From the NCBI GenBank assembly GCA_002327945.1, contig DCVY01000199.1, positions 1-6,830 on the forward strand: a stretch of DNA of 6,830 bases, in the 5' to 3' direction. This DNA comes from Acidovorax delafieldii. GTDB lineage: Bacteria > Pseudomonadota > Gammaproteobacteria > Burkholderiales > Burkholderiaceae_C. The notes under the pieces are model-generated. The model worked only from the letters and a program-made list of their open reading frames with translations, was not told the origin of the DNA and ran no database searches. Made by a program: the position numbers and the translations under genes. This document shows positions 1-6,830 of the stretch, in pieces (position 1 is the first letter of the stretch; the number at the start of each line of letters is the position of its first letter).

Positions 1-144
1 TTCGATATCGTTCATCCTGGGCTTTTCGAAGAGCTTCCACAAACTCAGTCCGAGCAGGGTTCACGAATAATTCCCGCCGAATCATTAGAAACGGCAGTTG
101 ACCGCTTAGTACCTCTTGCCAAGCCGCATGAAATCTATCGTTGA
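1..144 (+). CDS. Possible C-terminal fragment of an unrecognised protein
   Basis: An open frame enters from the left edge and ends at TGA 142-144, giving about 47 residues that finish in PHEIYR. The residue mix is protein-like, with the stretch ESLETAVDRLVPLAKP able to form an amphipathic helix. By hand count codon position 1 is about 68% G+C and positions 2 and 3 about 38%, so third positions are unusually A/T rich for this window. It would converge on the cyclase gene, which ends 20 bp further on, a normal arrangement. I do not recognise the family. A minus-strand frame through the same bases is also open and has the same positional G+C pattern, so strand is uncertain. This could equally be non-coding or foreign DNA. 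Confidence 0.3.
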   Translation, partial: FDIVHPGLFEELPQTQSEQGSRIIPAESLETAVDRLVPLAKPHEIYR

Positions 145-164
145 TGACTTTGATGGTGGGGCAC

Positions 165-1094
165 TCAACCCAGGTGCGCGTTGCATCCGGTTACCTGGAA
201 CTTGACGACGGGAGCGTTCGAATCAGAGAACGCAACCCCCAGAGCCATCTCGCCGTTGCCGTGCAGGATGCAGGCATCGCGGCGCAGCTGCATGGGAACA
301 TCGCTGCCGTCAAAGCGCACCCAGGTGCCAAAACTGCTCATGTCGGTCAGCACAAAGCCGCTGTTGCGCCAATCGATGCGCGCATGCAGCCGCGAAACGC
401 GGGGATCATTGATGCACACGCGGGAATCGGTGGCACGGCCGATGTGCACAGGCACGTCGGTCGAGGTAAACGGCAGGTCAATGCCATGCCACGAGAACTG
501 GATCTGCCCCAGGATGGAATCCACTGTCGCGAAGTTGCTGGCCAGGGTGGCCTGCATGGTCAATGAATCGGGCGCCTCGTTCTCGCGCCATTCCACCTGG
601 TAGAGCATCAGCATCTCGGCCTTGCCGCGAATCTCCATCCTCCCGAGTTTGCGATACCACACCGAGGGCGCTACGCCGGACAGCAGCACGGTGGTTTCCG
701 TGGCCCAGATTTCTGCAGGCCCCGCGCGCTCGCACAGTCGAGAGGCCACATTCACGGCATCGCCATAGCAGTCGCCGTCCACATCCACCACTTCGCCGCT
801 GGCAATGCCCACCCGGATGCCCATGCGCAGTGGCAGCGGCCACCGGCTCACGCGTTCCTGGTGTCCGCGCAGCATGGCCGCCGTGGCGCAGACAGCACTG
901 GCCGCGTCTCCAAAAATACCCAGAACGCCATCGCCCAGATTCTTCACAATGCGCCCGTGGTGGGCCTCGATCATCCCACCGATCCACTGGGTGACATGGG
1001 TGATGGCATCGGTAGCGCGCTCGTTGCCCAGGGTTTCGTACAACGATGCGCTGCCTGAAATATCCGCAAACACGACCGTCGACAAAACACTCAT
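165..1094 (-). CDS. Class III adenylate/guanylate cyclase with C-terminal FHA domain
   Basis: Predicted cytoplasmic signalling protein of 309 residues that makes a cyclic nucleotide, most likely cAMP from ATP. The catalytic domain fills about residues 3-170: metal-binding D11 (FADISG) and D55 (LGDGVLGIF), adenine-specifying K51 and D108, and transition-state N115 and R119 (GDAVNVASRL) are all present. The domain ends in the usual RGKAEMLMLYQVEW stretch. An FHA phosphothreonine-binding domain follows at about 205-300, with the signature G219-R220, S234-x-x-H237 (VSRLHARI) and the SSFGTW turn. No membrane segment or signal peptide is visible. ATG 1094 was chosen because GAAAGG (1104-1109) lies 9 bp upstream; a GTG two codons earlier (1100) is only 3 bp from it. 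FHA suggests an input from a Ser/Thr kinase, which is inference. The gene appears monocistronic. Confidence 0.93.
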   Translation of the reverse strand: MSVLSTVVFADISGSASLYETLGNERATDAITHVTQWIGGMIEAHHGRIVKNLGDGVLGIFGDAASAVCATAAMLRGHQERVSRWPLPLRMGIRVGIASGEVVDVDGDCYGDAVNVASRLCERAGPAEIWATETTVLLSGVAPSVWYRKLGRMEIRGKAEMLMLYQVEWRENEAPDSLTMQATLASNFATVDSILGQIQFSWHGIDLPFTSTDVPVHIGRATDSRVCINDPRVSRLHARIDWRNSGFVLTDMSSFGTWVRFDGSDVPMQLRRDACILHGNGEMALGVAFSDSNAPVVKFQVTGCNAHLG

Positions 1095-1103
1095 GGACAC
1101 AAG

Positions 1104-1109
1104 CCTTTC
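1104..1109 (-). promoter_or_regulatory. Ribosome binding site deciding the cyclase start
   Basis: Minus-strand GAAAGG sits 9 bp before ATG 1094 and only 3 bp before the in-frame GTG at 1100. The spacing favours the ATG as the translation start. Confidence 0.6.
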
Positions 1110-1279
1110 ATTGCCTTTGCTCGACCCAGTTTAATGCATGCCATGCCACCGTGCATGCTCTAAATAGAATAGCACACTGTCGCGTTCAGGGAAACAGGCC
1201 AGCCAGCCGTGGTGATGCGGACTTCATCAGCCGAGAACCCGGAAAAATGTGCACACCGTGTTGTCTTTATGCAAAAAAA

Positions 1280-1283
1280 GGAG
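1280..1283 (+). promoter_or_regulatory. Candidate ribosome binding site for a TTG start at 1292
   Basis: A purine tract ending in GGAG (1280-1283, preceded by seven A residues) lies 8 bp before TTG 1292, which is in frame with the small gene ending at 1714. It is the only strong Shine-Dalgarno match in this region, whereas ATG 1361 has none. It therefore supports a 23-codon longer product. Confidence 0.4.
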
Positions 1284-1337
1284 CACTACCCTTGCGCACT
1301 GACTCGCCCCGGCGTAACTTGAGCACTCCTGCCACTC

Positions 1338-1351
1338 GCAGACATGTCTGC
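1338..1351. repeat. Perfect 14-bp palindrome
   Basis: GCAGACATGTCTGC reads the same on both strands and ends 9 bp before ATG 1361. Its position fits an operator for a dimeric regulator of the downstream gene, but if translation begins at TTG 1292 it lies within coding sequence. No family of regulator is assigned. Confidence 0.5.
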
Positions 1352-1360
1352 CACTTCTTC

Positions 1361-1714
1361 ATGCGCTGGAACAAACCCAATCTTCGCAGCAGTCTCCATG
1401 GTCTTCTGGGCCGCGACGCACCGGCGTCGACTGCATGGGTACACAACCAGGGCCTCGAAGCGGTGCGTTACGCGATGATCCAGTGCCTGGTTGGCCTGAG
1501 GGGCAGTGAAAGTGAAGTCGCCCGCATGAACATGCGGCTGCGCTACGCCAGCGACATCGAGGCGCTGTGGTATCTGCGCAGTGACTTGCGCGCCTTGCTG
1601 ATTCCGCTACGGGGTGAGGCCCTAGCCAATGCCACGCTGGCCCAGCTGACACCGCTGTTTCAGGGACATCTGCCGCGCACGCTGGGTGGTGCCTCCAAGC
1701 CAGCGGGCCTTTGA
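1361..1714 (+). CDS. Hypothetical small helical protein
   Basis: Unrecognised soluble protein of 117 residues from ATG 1361, or 140 residues from TTG 1292. The sequence is rich in Leu, Arg and Ala. Its centre (about residues 33-85, around EAVRYAMIQCLVGLRG and MRLRYASDIEALWYLRSDL) looks like two or three amphipathic helices, followed by a short tail. No signal peptide, membrane segment, metal motif or catalytic motif is visible. ATG 1361 begins MRWNKP, which looks like a natural start, but it has no ribosome binding site; TTG 1292 has AGGAG at 8 bp but adds an Arg/Cys/His-rich stretch that looks less protein-like. It stands alone on its strand between the cyclase and the convergent ldcA. Coding is supported by G/C-rich third positions throughout; the function is unknown. 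Confidence 0.65.
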   Translation: MRWNKPNLRSSLHGLLGRDAPASTAWVHNQGLEAVRYAMIQCLVGLRGSESEVARMNMRLRYASDIEALWYLRSDLRALLIPLRGEALANATLAQLTPLFQGHLPRTLGGASKPAGL

Positions 1715-1863
1715 GCCCAGGAAGCTGTCAGACTTGGAGCCTCGATAGCGAAAACAGAAGGTTTCACCAAAACCGGCCCCGGCGAGGACATTTTTTGCCG
1801 GAAGACGCCTTGCGGCCCATCCCGATCCGCACTACCACAAACACGCGAGGGTTATGCAGGTCA
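1715..1863. other. Intergenic region between convergent genes
   Basis: This is 149 bp between the small + strand gene and the minus-strand ldcA. It holds only weak structures: GGGC/GCCC arms overlapping the stop codon at 1705-1718, a 5-bp stem at 1760-1774 (GGTTT/AAACC), and CCGGC/GCCGG arms near 1773-1801 with a T6 run inside the loop. None is a canonical intrinsic terminator for either strand. No gene or promoter is evident. Confidence 0.4.
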
Positions 1864-2859
1864 TCAGTGCTGATGGCCCCAATACAGCAGCGCATCCCGG
1901 TCTTCCACCGACAGCGACACCTTCGCACCCACCGGCAACACCACCTTGGTCTCCACATGCCCGAAAGGCAGGTTGGTCAGCACGGGCGCCTTGATCTGGC
2001 TGCGCAGCCAGTCCACCACGGATTGCAGCTTGAAGCCCTTGTCGTGGGGCACCAGCCGGTAGTTGGTGAAGTGGCCCAGCACCACCGCCTTTTGCTGGGC
2101 CAGGATGCCCGCGTGCAGCAATTGCGTGAGCATGCGTTCGATGCGGTAGGGGTGCTCGCCCACATCCTCCACGAACAGAATGCCGCCGCGCACCGCTGGC
2201 AGATAGGGTGTACCCACCAGGCCGGTCAGCACAGCCAGGTTGCCGCCCCAGAGGGTGGCGTTCTTCAGGTACAGATCGGGCACTGCCGGCTTGCCGTCGG
2301 CCAGCGGTTTTTCTTTCGCCATGCGCCAGCCGGCGCCCTCGCCGCGGCCTGTCAGCAGGTCATCAAAGCAGGCCCGCATGATGTCGTCGGGCTCGCCCTC
2401 GACACCAAAGTCGCTGATCAACCCGGGGCCGGCCCAGGTCACGGCACCGGTCTGCGCCAGCACGGCACTCTGGAACGCCGTGAAATCGCTCAGGCCCACG
2501 AACTTCATGCCGCCGTCGATGGCCTTGGCCACCGCCTTGTAGCGTATGCCCGGCAGGATGCGTGTGAGTCCATAAGCCCCCCGCGTGATCAGCGCCACAT
2601 CGGCCCCGCTGGCCGCCGCGCGGTGGATGGCGGCCAGACGCGTGGCGTCATCGCCGGCAAAGCGCGTGTGCACCGCCTGGGCATCGGGGTCCACCTCCAC
2701 CTCGTGGCCCATGGACTTCAGGCGCGCAATGGCGCGCTTGAAAGCGGCCTTGTCGCGGATGGCACCGGAGGGCGAGTAGATATAGATGCGCTGAGGGACG
2801 TGGTCGTGTTCGCAGTGCGACGGGACAAGGTGGTGGGGCAAAGCGTTCAGGCCAGTCAA
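1864..2859 (-). CDS. ldcA: L,D-carboxypeptidase (muramoyltetrapeptide carboxypeptidase, S66 family)
   Basis: Cytoplasmic serine peptidase of peptidoglycan recycling that removes the terminal D-Ala from murein tetrapeptides. The 331-residue product shows the S66 triad in order: nucleophile S124 (VGLSDFTAF), E231 (ILFVEDVGEHPYRIERML) and H301 (NLPFGHVETKVVLPVG). The N-terminal domain begins IYIYSPSGAIRD and carries the RFAGDDATRLAAIHRA and ITRGAYGLTR stretches; GGNL is at 206-209. Length fits the family (about 300) plus an N-terminal tail of about 23 residues rich in His and Cys. TTG 2859 was chosen because GGAG (2868-2871) lies 8 bp upstream and no in-frame ATG exists nearby. It starts 47 bp after the tadA-hydrolase stop on the same strand, so co-transcription is likely. 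It ends in tandem TGA codons. The microcin-immunity MccF subgroup is an alternative role; the catalytic residues do not separate the two. Confidence 0.92.
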   Translation of the reverse strand: MTGLNALPHHLVPSHCEHDHVPQRIYIYSPSGAIRDKAAFKRAIARLKSMGHEVEVDPDAQAVHTRFAGDDATRLAAIHRAAASGADVALITRGAYGLTRILPGIRYKAVAKAIDGGMKFVGLSDFTAFQSAVLAQTGAVTWAGPGLISDFGVEGEPDDIMRACFDDLLTGRGEGAGWRMAKEKPLADGKPAVPDLYLKNATLWGGNLAVLTGLVGTPYLPAVRGGILFVEDVGEHPYRIERMLTQLLHAGILAQQKAVVLGHFTNYRLVPHDKGFKLQSVVDWLRSQIKAPVLTNLPFGHVETKVVLPVGAKVSLSVEDRDALLYWGHQH

Positions 2860-2867
2860 GCGGCCTG

Positions 2868-2871
2868 CTCC
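2868..2871 (-). promoter_or_regulatory. Ribosome binding site fixing the TTG start of ldcA
   Basis: Minus-strand GGAG ends 8 bp before TTG 2859. It is the best start signal in the 47-bp gap after the preceding gene, and it decides a start that would otherwise be unclear because no in-frame ATG is near. Confidence 0.6.
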
Positions 2872-2906
2872 GTAAGAATGGGGGTGCAGCCTGGCAGGTT
2901 GCGCAA

Positions 2907-4355
<1,449 letters not shown>

Positions 4356-4362
4356 TCATTCA

Positions 4363-4614
4363 TCACTTGGTATCTTCAGGCATGGGCCGGGCCTGCTGCA
4401 TCAAGCCTTCCACCTGCTGCTTGACCTGCTGTTGCACCCGCTGGCTTTGCTCGCGCACCGTGCCTGCCGGCGCCGGCAGGGCTGCGCTGCCCGCCACCGC
4501 AGGCGGCTGAAGGGAAGGCACCGGCGTGCGCGTGGCCGCCAGTTGCTTCTTGGCCAGAACACCCACGATGGCCAGTGCCACCAGCAACCCCACCAATCCG
4601 AAAACAGCGCGCAT
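4363..4614 (-). CDS. Small single-pass membrane protein with Gln-rich C-terminal helix
   Basis: Unrecognised protein of 83 residues. Residues 3-21 form one hydrophobic helix (RAVFGLVGLLVALAIVGVL) followed by KK, predicting an N-terminal anchor. A Pro/Ala-rich linker follows at about 30-52, then a charged, Gln-rich helix (about 53-75, REQSQRVQQQVKQQVEGLMQQ region) that could form a coiled coil. ATG 4614 is preferred over an upstream in-frame ATG at 4644 because GGAGGG (4622-4627) lies 7 bp before it. The gene is first in a minus-strand series with the tadA fusion (64 bp on) and ldcA. The linker DNA contains an 18-bp perfect palindrome. No enzymatic motif is present; the coding call rests on the strong ribosome binding site and the membrane-anchor architecture. 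Confidence 0.82.
   Translation of the reverse strand: MRAVFGLVGLLVALAIVGVLAKKQLAATRTPVPSLQPPAVAGSAALPAPAGTVREQSQRVQQQVKQQVEGLMQQARPMPEDTK
4463..4480. repeat. Perfect 18-bp G/C palindrome inside a gene
   Basis: CCTGCCGGCGCCGGCAGG is an exact inverted repeat with no spacer. It lies in the Pro/Ala linker of the small membrane-protein gene, where codon constraint is low. As RNA it could form a hairpin of about seven pairs with a four-base loop. No T-run follows on either strand, so it is not an intrinsic terminator. Confidence 0.6.
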
Positions 4615-4621
4615 GTCAAAA

Positions 4622-4627
4622 CCCTCC
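4622..4627 (-). promoter_or_regulatory. Strong ribosome binding site of the small membrane-protein gene
   Basis: Minus-strand GGAGGG ends 7 bp before ATG 4614, close to ideal. It decides that start against the in-frame ATG at 4644, which would place ten extra residues before the membrane helix. Confidence 0.75.
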
Positions 4628-4760
4628 AATGGATACGCGGACATTGTCTTTCATAGCGACACACCCAGCCGATTTCGCAGGGCCCTCACAACCCCCTTGC
4701 GCGGCGGCTTTATTGACAAGATACAAAGTACAAAGGCCCATCCCGCCCACCGGCCAGCGC

Positions 4761-4769
4761 TGGGATAAT
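4761..4769 (+). promoter_or_regulatory. Extended -10 promoter element of rlhA (probable leaderless transcript)
   Basis: TGGGATAAT matches the extended -10 pattern (TGn followed by GATAAT, five of six to TATAAT). It ends 6 bp before ATG 4776, so transcription would begin at or within a base or two of the A of the start codon. No ribosome binding site lies between it and the ATG, which agrees with leaderless initiation. There is no clear -35 hexamer at 17 bp spacing. Confidence 0.55.
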
Positions 4770-4775
4770 CCCCGC

Positions 4776-6791
4776 ATGTCTTTGCTGCCCCACCAGATCG
4801 AACTGCTCTCCCCCGCCCGCGACGCCGACATCGGCATCGAAGCGGTTAACCACGGCGCCGATGCCGTGTACATCGGCGGCCCCGCCTTTGGTGCCCGGGC
4901 CGGTGCGGGCAACGATATTCGCGATCTGGAGCGCCTGATTGCGCATGCGCACCGTTTCAACAGCCGCGTCTTCATCACCCTCAACACCATCCTGCGCGAC
5001 GACGAGCTGGAAGCCGCACGCCAGATGGCCTGGCAGGTTTACGAAGCGGGGGCTGATGCGCTCATCATCCAGGACATGGGCCTTCTGGAGATCGACCTGC
5101 CGCCCATCCAACTGCACGCCAGCACCCAGACCGACATCCGCACGCCCGAAAAAGCGCGTTTTCTGCAGGACGCGGGCCTGTCGCAACTCGTGCTGGCGCG
5201 CGAGCTCACGGTGCAGCAGATCGCCGCAGTGCACAAGGCGCTGGGGCCGGTGGATGCGCCGGGCCGCGCCAACATCGAGTTCTTCATCCACGGCGCGCTG
5301 TGCGTGGCGTACAGCGGCCAGTGCAACATCAGCCATGCGCAGACCGGCCGCAGCGCCAACCGGGGGGACTGCAGCCAGGCTTGCCGCCTGCCCTACCAAG
5401 TGACGGACGCGCAGGGCCGCTTCATCGCCCACGACAAGCATGTGCTGAGCATGAAGGACAACAACCAGAGCGACAACCTGCGCGCCCTCATCGGCGCGGG
5501 CGTGCGCAGCTTCAAGATCGAAGGCCGCTACAAGGACATGGGCTATGTGAAGAACATCACGGCCCACTACCGCACGCTCATCGATGACATCCTGGAAGAG
5601 CGCGAGGCCTCGGGCCACCCGCTGGCGCGCTCGTCCAGCGGGCGCACCACCTTCACCTTCACGCCCGACCCGCTGCAGAACTTCAACCGCGAGTTCACCG
5701 ACTACTTCGTGACCGGGCGCAAGCAAGACATCGGCGCCTTCGACAGCCCCAAAAACCCCGGCCAGCCCATCGGCTGGGTAACCAAGCTGGGCCCCGACTT
5801 TGTGGAACTGGAGGTGAGCGACCCCGGCACGCTGCTGCACAACGGCGACGGCCTGTGCTACTACGACCTGCAAAAGGAGCTGGTCGGCCTGGCGATCAAC
5901 GTGGCCGAGCCGGTGCCGGCGCGCAGCGTGGGCAAACTCATCACCCAGTGGCGCGTGTACCCCAAAGACCCCATGGAGGGCTTCAAGGACCTGCGCAAGG
6001 GCACCGAAATCAACCGCAACCGCGACATGGACTGGGTGCGCACGCTGGAGAAGAAATCGAGCGACCGGCGCATCGGCCTGTGGGCGCATCTGGCCGAAAC
6101 ACCTGGCGGCTTTGTCCTCACACTGACCGATGAAGACGGCCACACAGGCAGCGCCCAGGTGCAGCAGGCCCACCAGAGCGCCACCGACGCCGCCAAGGCC
6201 GAGGCCTCGCTGCGCGAACAGTTGGGCCGCTTTGGTGCCAGCATTTTTGCGGTGCATGCCATTGCGCTGCAGCTCTCAGAGCCCTGGTTCGTGCCCGCAT
6301 CGGTGCTCAACGCGCTGCGCCGCGATGCGCTGGCCGACCTGCAAGAAAACCGCGCGCACAACTTTGTGCGACTGCCGCGCGCCACGCCCGTCGAGCCCCC
6401 CGTGCCCTACCCCGAAGACACGCTGAGCTTTCTGGGCAACGTGTTCAACCACAAGGCGCATGACTTTTATGGGCGCCATGGTGTGAAGGTGATCGCCGCG
6501 GCCTACGAGGCGCACGAGGAAGAAGGCGAGGTCAGCCTCATGATCACCAAGCACTGCGTGCGTTTTTCGATGAGCCTGTGCCCCAAGCAGGCCAAGGGCG
6601 TCACGGGCGTGCAGGGCACCATCAGGGCCGAACCCTTGATGCTGATCAATGGCAAGGAGAAACTGACCTTGCGCTTTGACTGCAAGCCCTGCGAAATGCA
6701 TGTGGTAGGACGCATGAAGCGCCATGTGCTGCAGCAGGCGAGCGAGTTTCCCGTCAAGTTCTACACCACCCGCCCCCAGCGCTCCGCCTGA
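4776..6791 (+). CDS. rlhA: 23S rRNA 5-hydroxycytidine C2501 synthase RlhA (peptidase U32 family)
   Basis: Enzyme of the U32 'collagenase-like' family needed for hydroxylation of C2501 in the peptidyl-transferase centre of 23S rRNA. The 671-residue product closely resembles E. coli YdcP/RlhA (about 650) from memory: ELLSPARDADIGIEA (9-23), HGADAVYIGGPAFGAR (26-41), TLNTILRDDELE (68-79), LHASTQTDIRT (113-123), and the U32 signature around EFFIHGALCVAYSGQC (168-183) to RGDCSQACRLPY (196-207). KIEGRYK is at 247-253. Conserved cysteines C176, C183, C199 and C203, and a C-terminal set C594, C602, C636 and C639 (CKPCEMHVVG), are the likely iron-sulfur ligands. ATG 4776 matches the family start. The open frame upstream to 4575 lacks family resemblance and overlaps the divergent gene's leader. 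It is transcribed away from the tadA cluster. The protease name is historical. Confidence 0.95.
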   Translation: MSLLPHQIELLSPARDADIGIEAVNHGADAVYIGGPAFGARAGAGNDIRDLERLIAHAHRFNSRVFITLNTILRDDELEAARQMAWQVYEAGADALIIQDMGLLEIDLPPIQLHASTQTDIRTPEKARFLQDAGLSQLVLARELTVQQIAAVHKALGPVDAPGRANIEFFIHGALCVAYSGQCNISHAQTGRSANRGDCSQACRLPYQVTDAQGRFIAHDKHVLSMKDNNQSDNLRALIGAGVRSFKIEGRYKDMGYVKNITAHYRTLIDDILEEREASGHPLARSSSGRTTFTFTPDPLQNFNREFTDYFVTGRKQDIGAFDSPKNPGQPIGWVTKLGPDFVELEVSDPGTLLHNGDGLCYYDLQKELVGLAINVAEPVPARSVGKLITQWRVYPKDPMEGFKDLRKGTEINRNRDMDWVRTLEKKSSDRRIGLWAHLAETPGGFVLTLTDEDGHTGSAQVQQAHQSATDAAKAEASLREQLGRFGASIFAVHAIALQLSEPWFVPASVLNALRRDALADLQENRAHNFVRLPRATPVEPPVPYPEDTLSFLGNVFNHKAHDFYGRHGVKVIAAAYEAHEEEGEVSLMITKHCVRFSMSLCPKQAKGVTGVQGTIRAEPLMLINGKEKLTLRFDCKPCEMHVVGRMKRHVLQQASEFPVKFYTTRPQRSA

Positions 6792-6792
6792 C

Positions 6793-6807
6793 CCCGCTGG
6801 AAGCGGG
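6793..6807 (+). terminator. Hairpin after rlhA, possible weak terminator
   Basis: CCCGCT, loop GGA, AGCGGG forms a 6-bp G/C stem beginning 2 bp after the rlhA stop codon. It is followed by CTAAAAGG rather than a T-run, so intrinsic termination would be weak. The purine run after it could instead be a ribosome binding site for a gene starting at the window edge. Confidence 0.3.
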
Positions 6808-6830
6808 CTAAAAGGATGCAACGCCCCATG

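Larger units (their letters stand above)
1110..1360. other. Intergenic region between divergent genes
   Basis: This spacer separates the cyclase start (minus strand) from the small + strand gene. It contains an A/T-rich island around 1160-1172 that could hold -10 elements for either strand, but no convincing -35/-10 pair was found. Two copies of the palindrome GCATGC lie at 1136-1141 and 1153-1158. A poly-A tract with AGGAG stands at 1273-1283, and a perfect 14-bp palindrome at 1338-1351. No RNA gene was recognised. Confidence 0.5.

Noticed and set aside
1136..1158. Two GCATGC palindromes 17 bp apart upstream of the cyclase
   Set aside because: The six-base unit is self-complementary and common; with only two copies and no known site it is too weak to call an operator.
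1773..1801. Inverted CCGGC/GCCGG arms with a T6 run
   Set aside because: The T-run lies inside the loop rather than after the stem on the + strand, and on the minus strand it reads as A. It does not fit an intrinsic terminator.
4713..4718. TTGACA, a perfect -35 hexamer upstream of rlhA
   Set aside because: No -10-like hexamer lies 16-18 bp downstream (that position reads GCCCAT), and it is 45 bp from the GATAAT element, too far to pair with it.
4575..4775. In-frame upstream extension of the rlhA reading frame by 67 codons
   Set aside because: The translation is Pro/Arg/Cys-rich without resemblance to the U32 family, it overlaps the leader and start of the divergent gene, and the family N-terminus matches ATG 4776.
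4710..6257. Long minus-strand open frame opposite rlhA
   Set aside because: It is a mirror frame of a strongly matching gene, and its Val/Ala/His-rich translation is typical of antisense G/C-rich coding DNA.
6810..6830. Possible ribosome binding site and ATG of another + strand gene at the right edge
   Set aside because: AAAAGG is followed by ATG 6816 at once and by ATG 6828 after 12 bp, and the window ends there, so no coding evidence can be assessed.

Overview
The window reads as ordinary chromosome of a high-GC betaproteobacterium, most likely Burkholderiales of the Comamonadaceae/Acidovorax type. That placement is inferred from strong G/C third-position bias, gene content and remembered family resemblance; no search was run. 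The exception is the left edge (about 1-160), which is roughly 47% G+C by hand count and clearly poorer in G+C than the rest.

Layout. (1) Positions 1-144 hold an open frame on the + strand that looks like the C-terminus of an unrecognised protein; a competing minus-strand frame is also open. (2) Positions 165-1094 (-) encode a class III nucleotide cyclase with a C-terminal FHA domain. (3) An intergenic stretch precedes a small unrecognised + strand gene ending at 1714, whose start is ambiguous (ATG 1361 or TTG 1292). (4) A minus-strand cluster runs from 4614 down to 1864: a small single-pass membrane protein, a TadA tRNA adenosine deaminase fused to a complete haloalkane-dehalogenase-like alpha/beta hydrolase, and an LdcA-type L,D-carboxypeptidase. 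(5) Divergent from that cluster, 4776-6791 (+) encodes RlhA, the U32-family 23S rRNA C2501 hydroxylation enzyme, apparently expressed from an extended -10 element placed so that the mRNA would be leaderless.

How the genes relate. Two RNA-modification genes (tadA for the tRNA wobble base, rlhA for the ribosomal peptidyl-transferase centre) flank one divergent intergenic region. ldcA belongs to cytoplasmic murein-peptide recycling and shares the minus-strand transcription direction with tadA. The cyclase-FHA protein is a separate signalling gene with all the residues expected of an active adenylyl cyclase.

The most unusual observation is the tadA fusion partner. Its alpha/beta hydrolase half keeps the acid and histidine of the triad, but the nucleophile aspartate and the adjacent halide-binding tryptophan of the DhlA family are replaced by Gly-Ala. 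It looks like a catalytically dead or repurposed domain attached to an essential tRNA-editing enzyme. No IS element, CRISPR array, tRNA or rRNA gene was seen.
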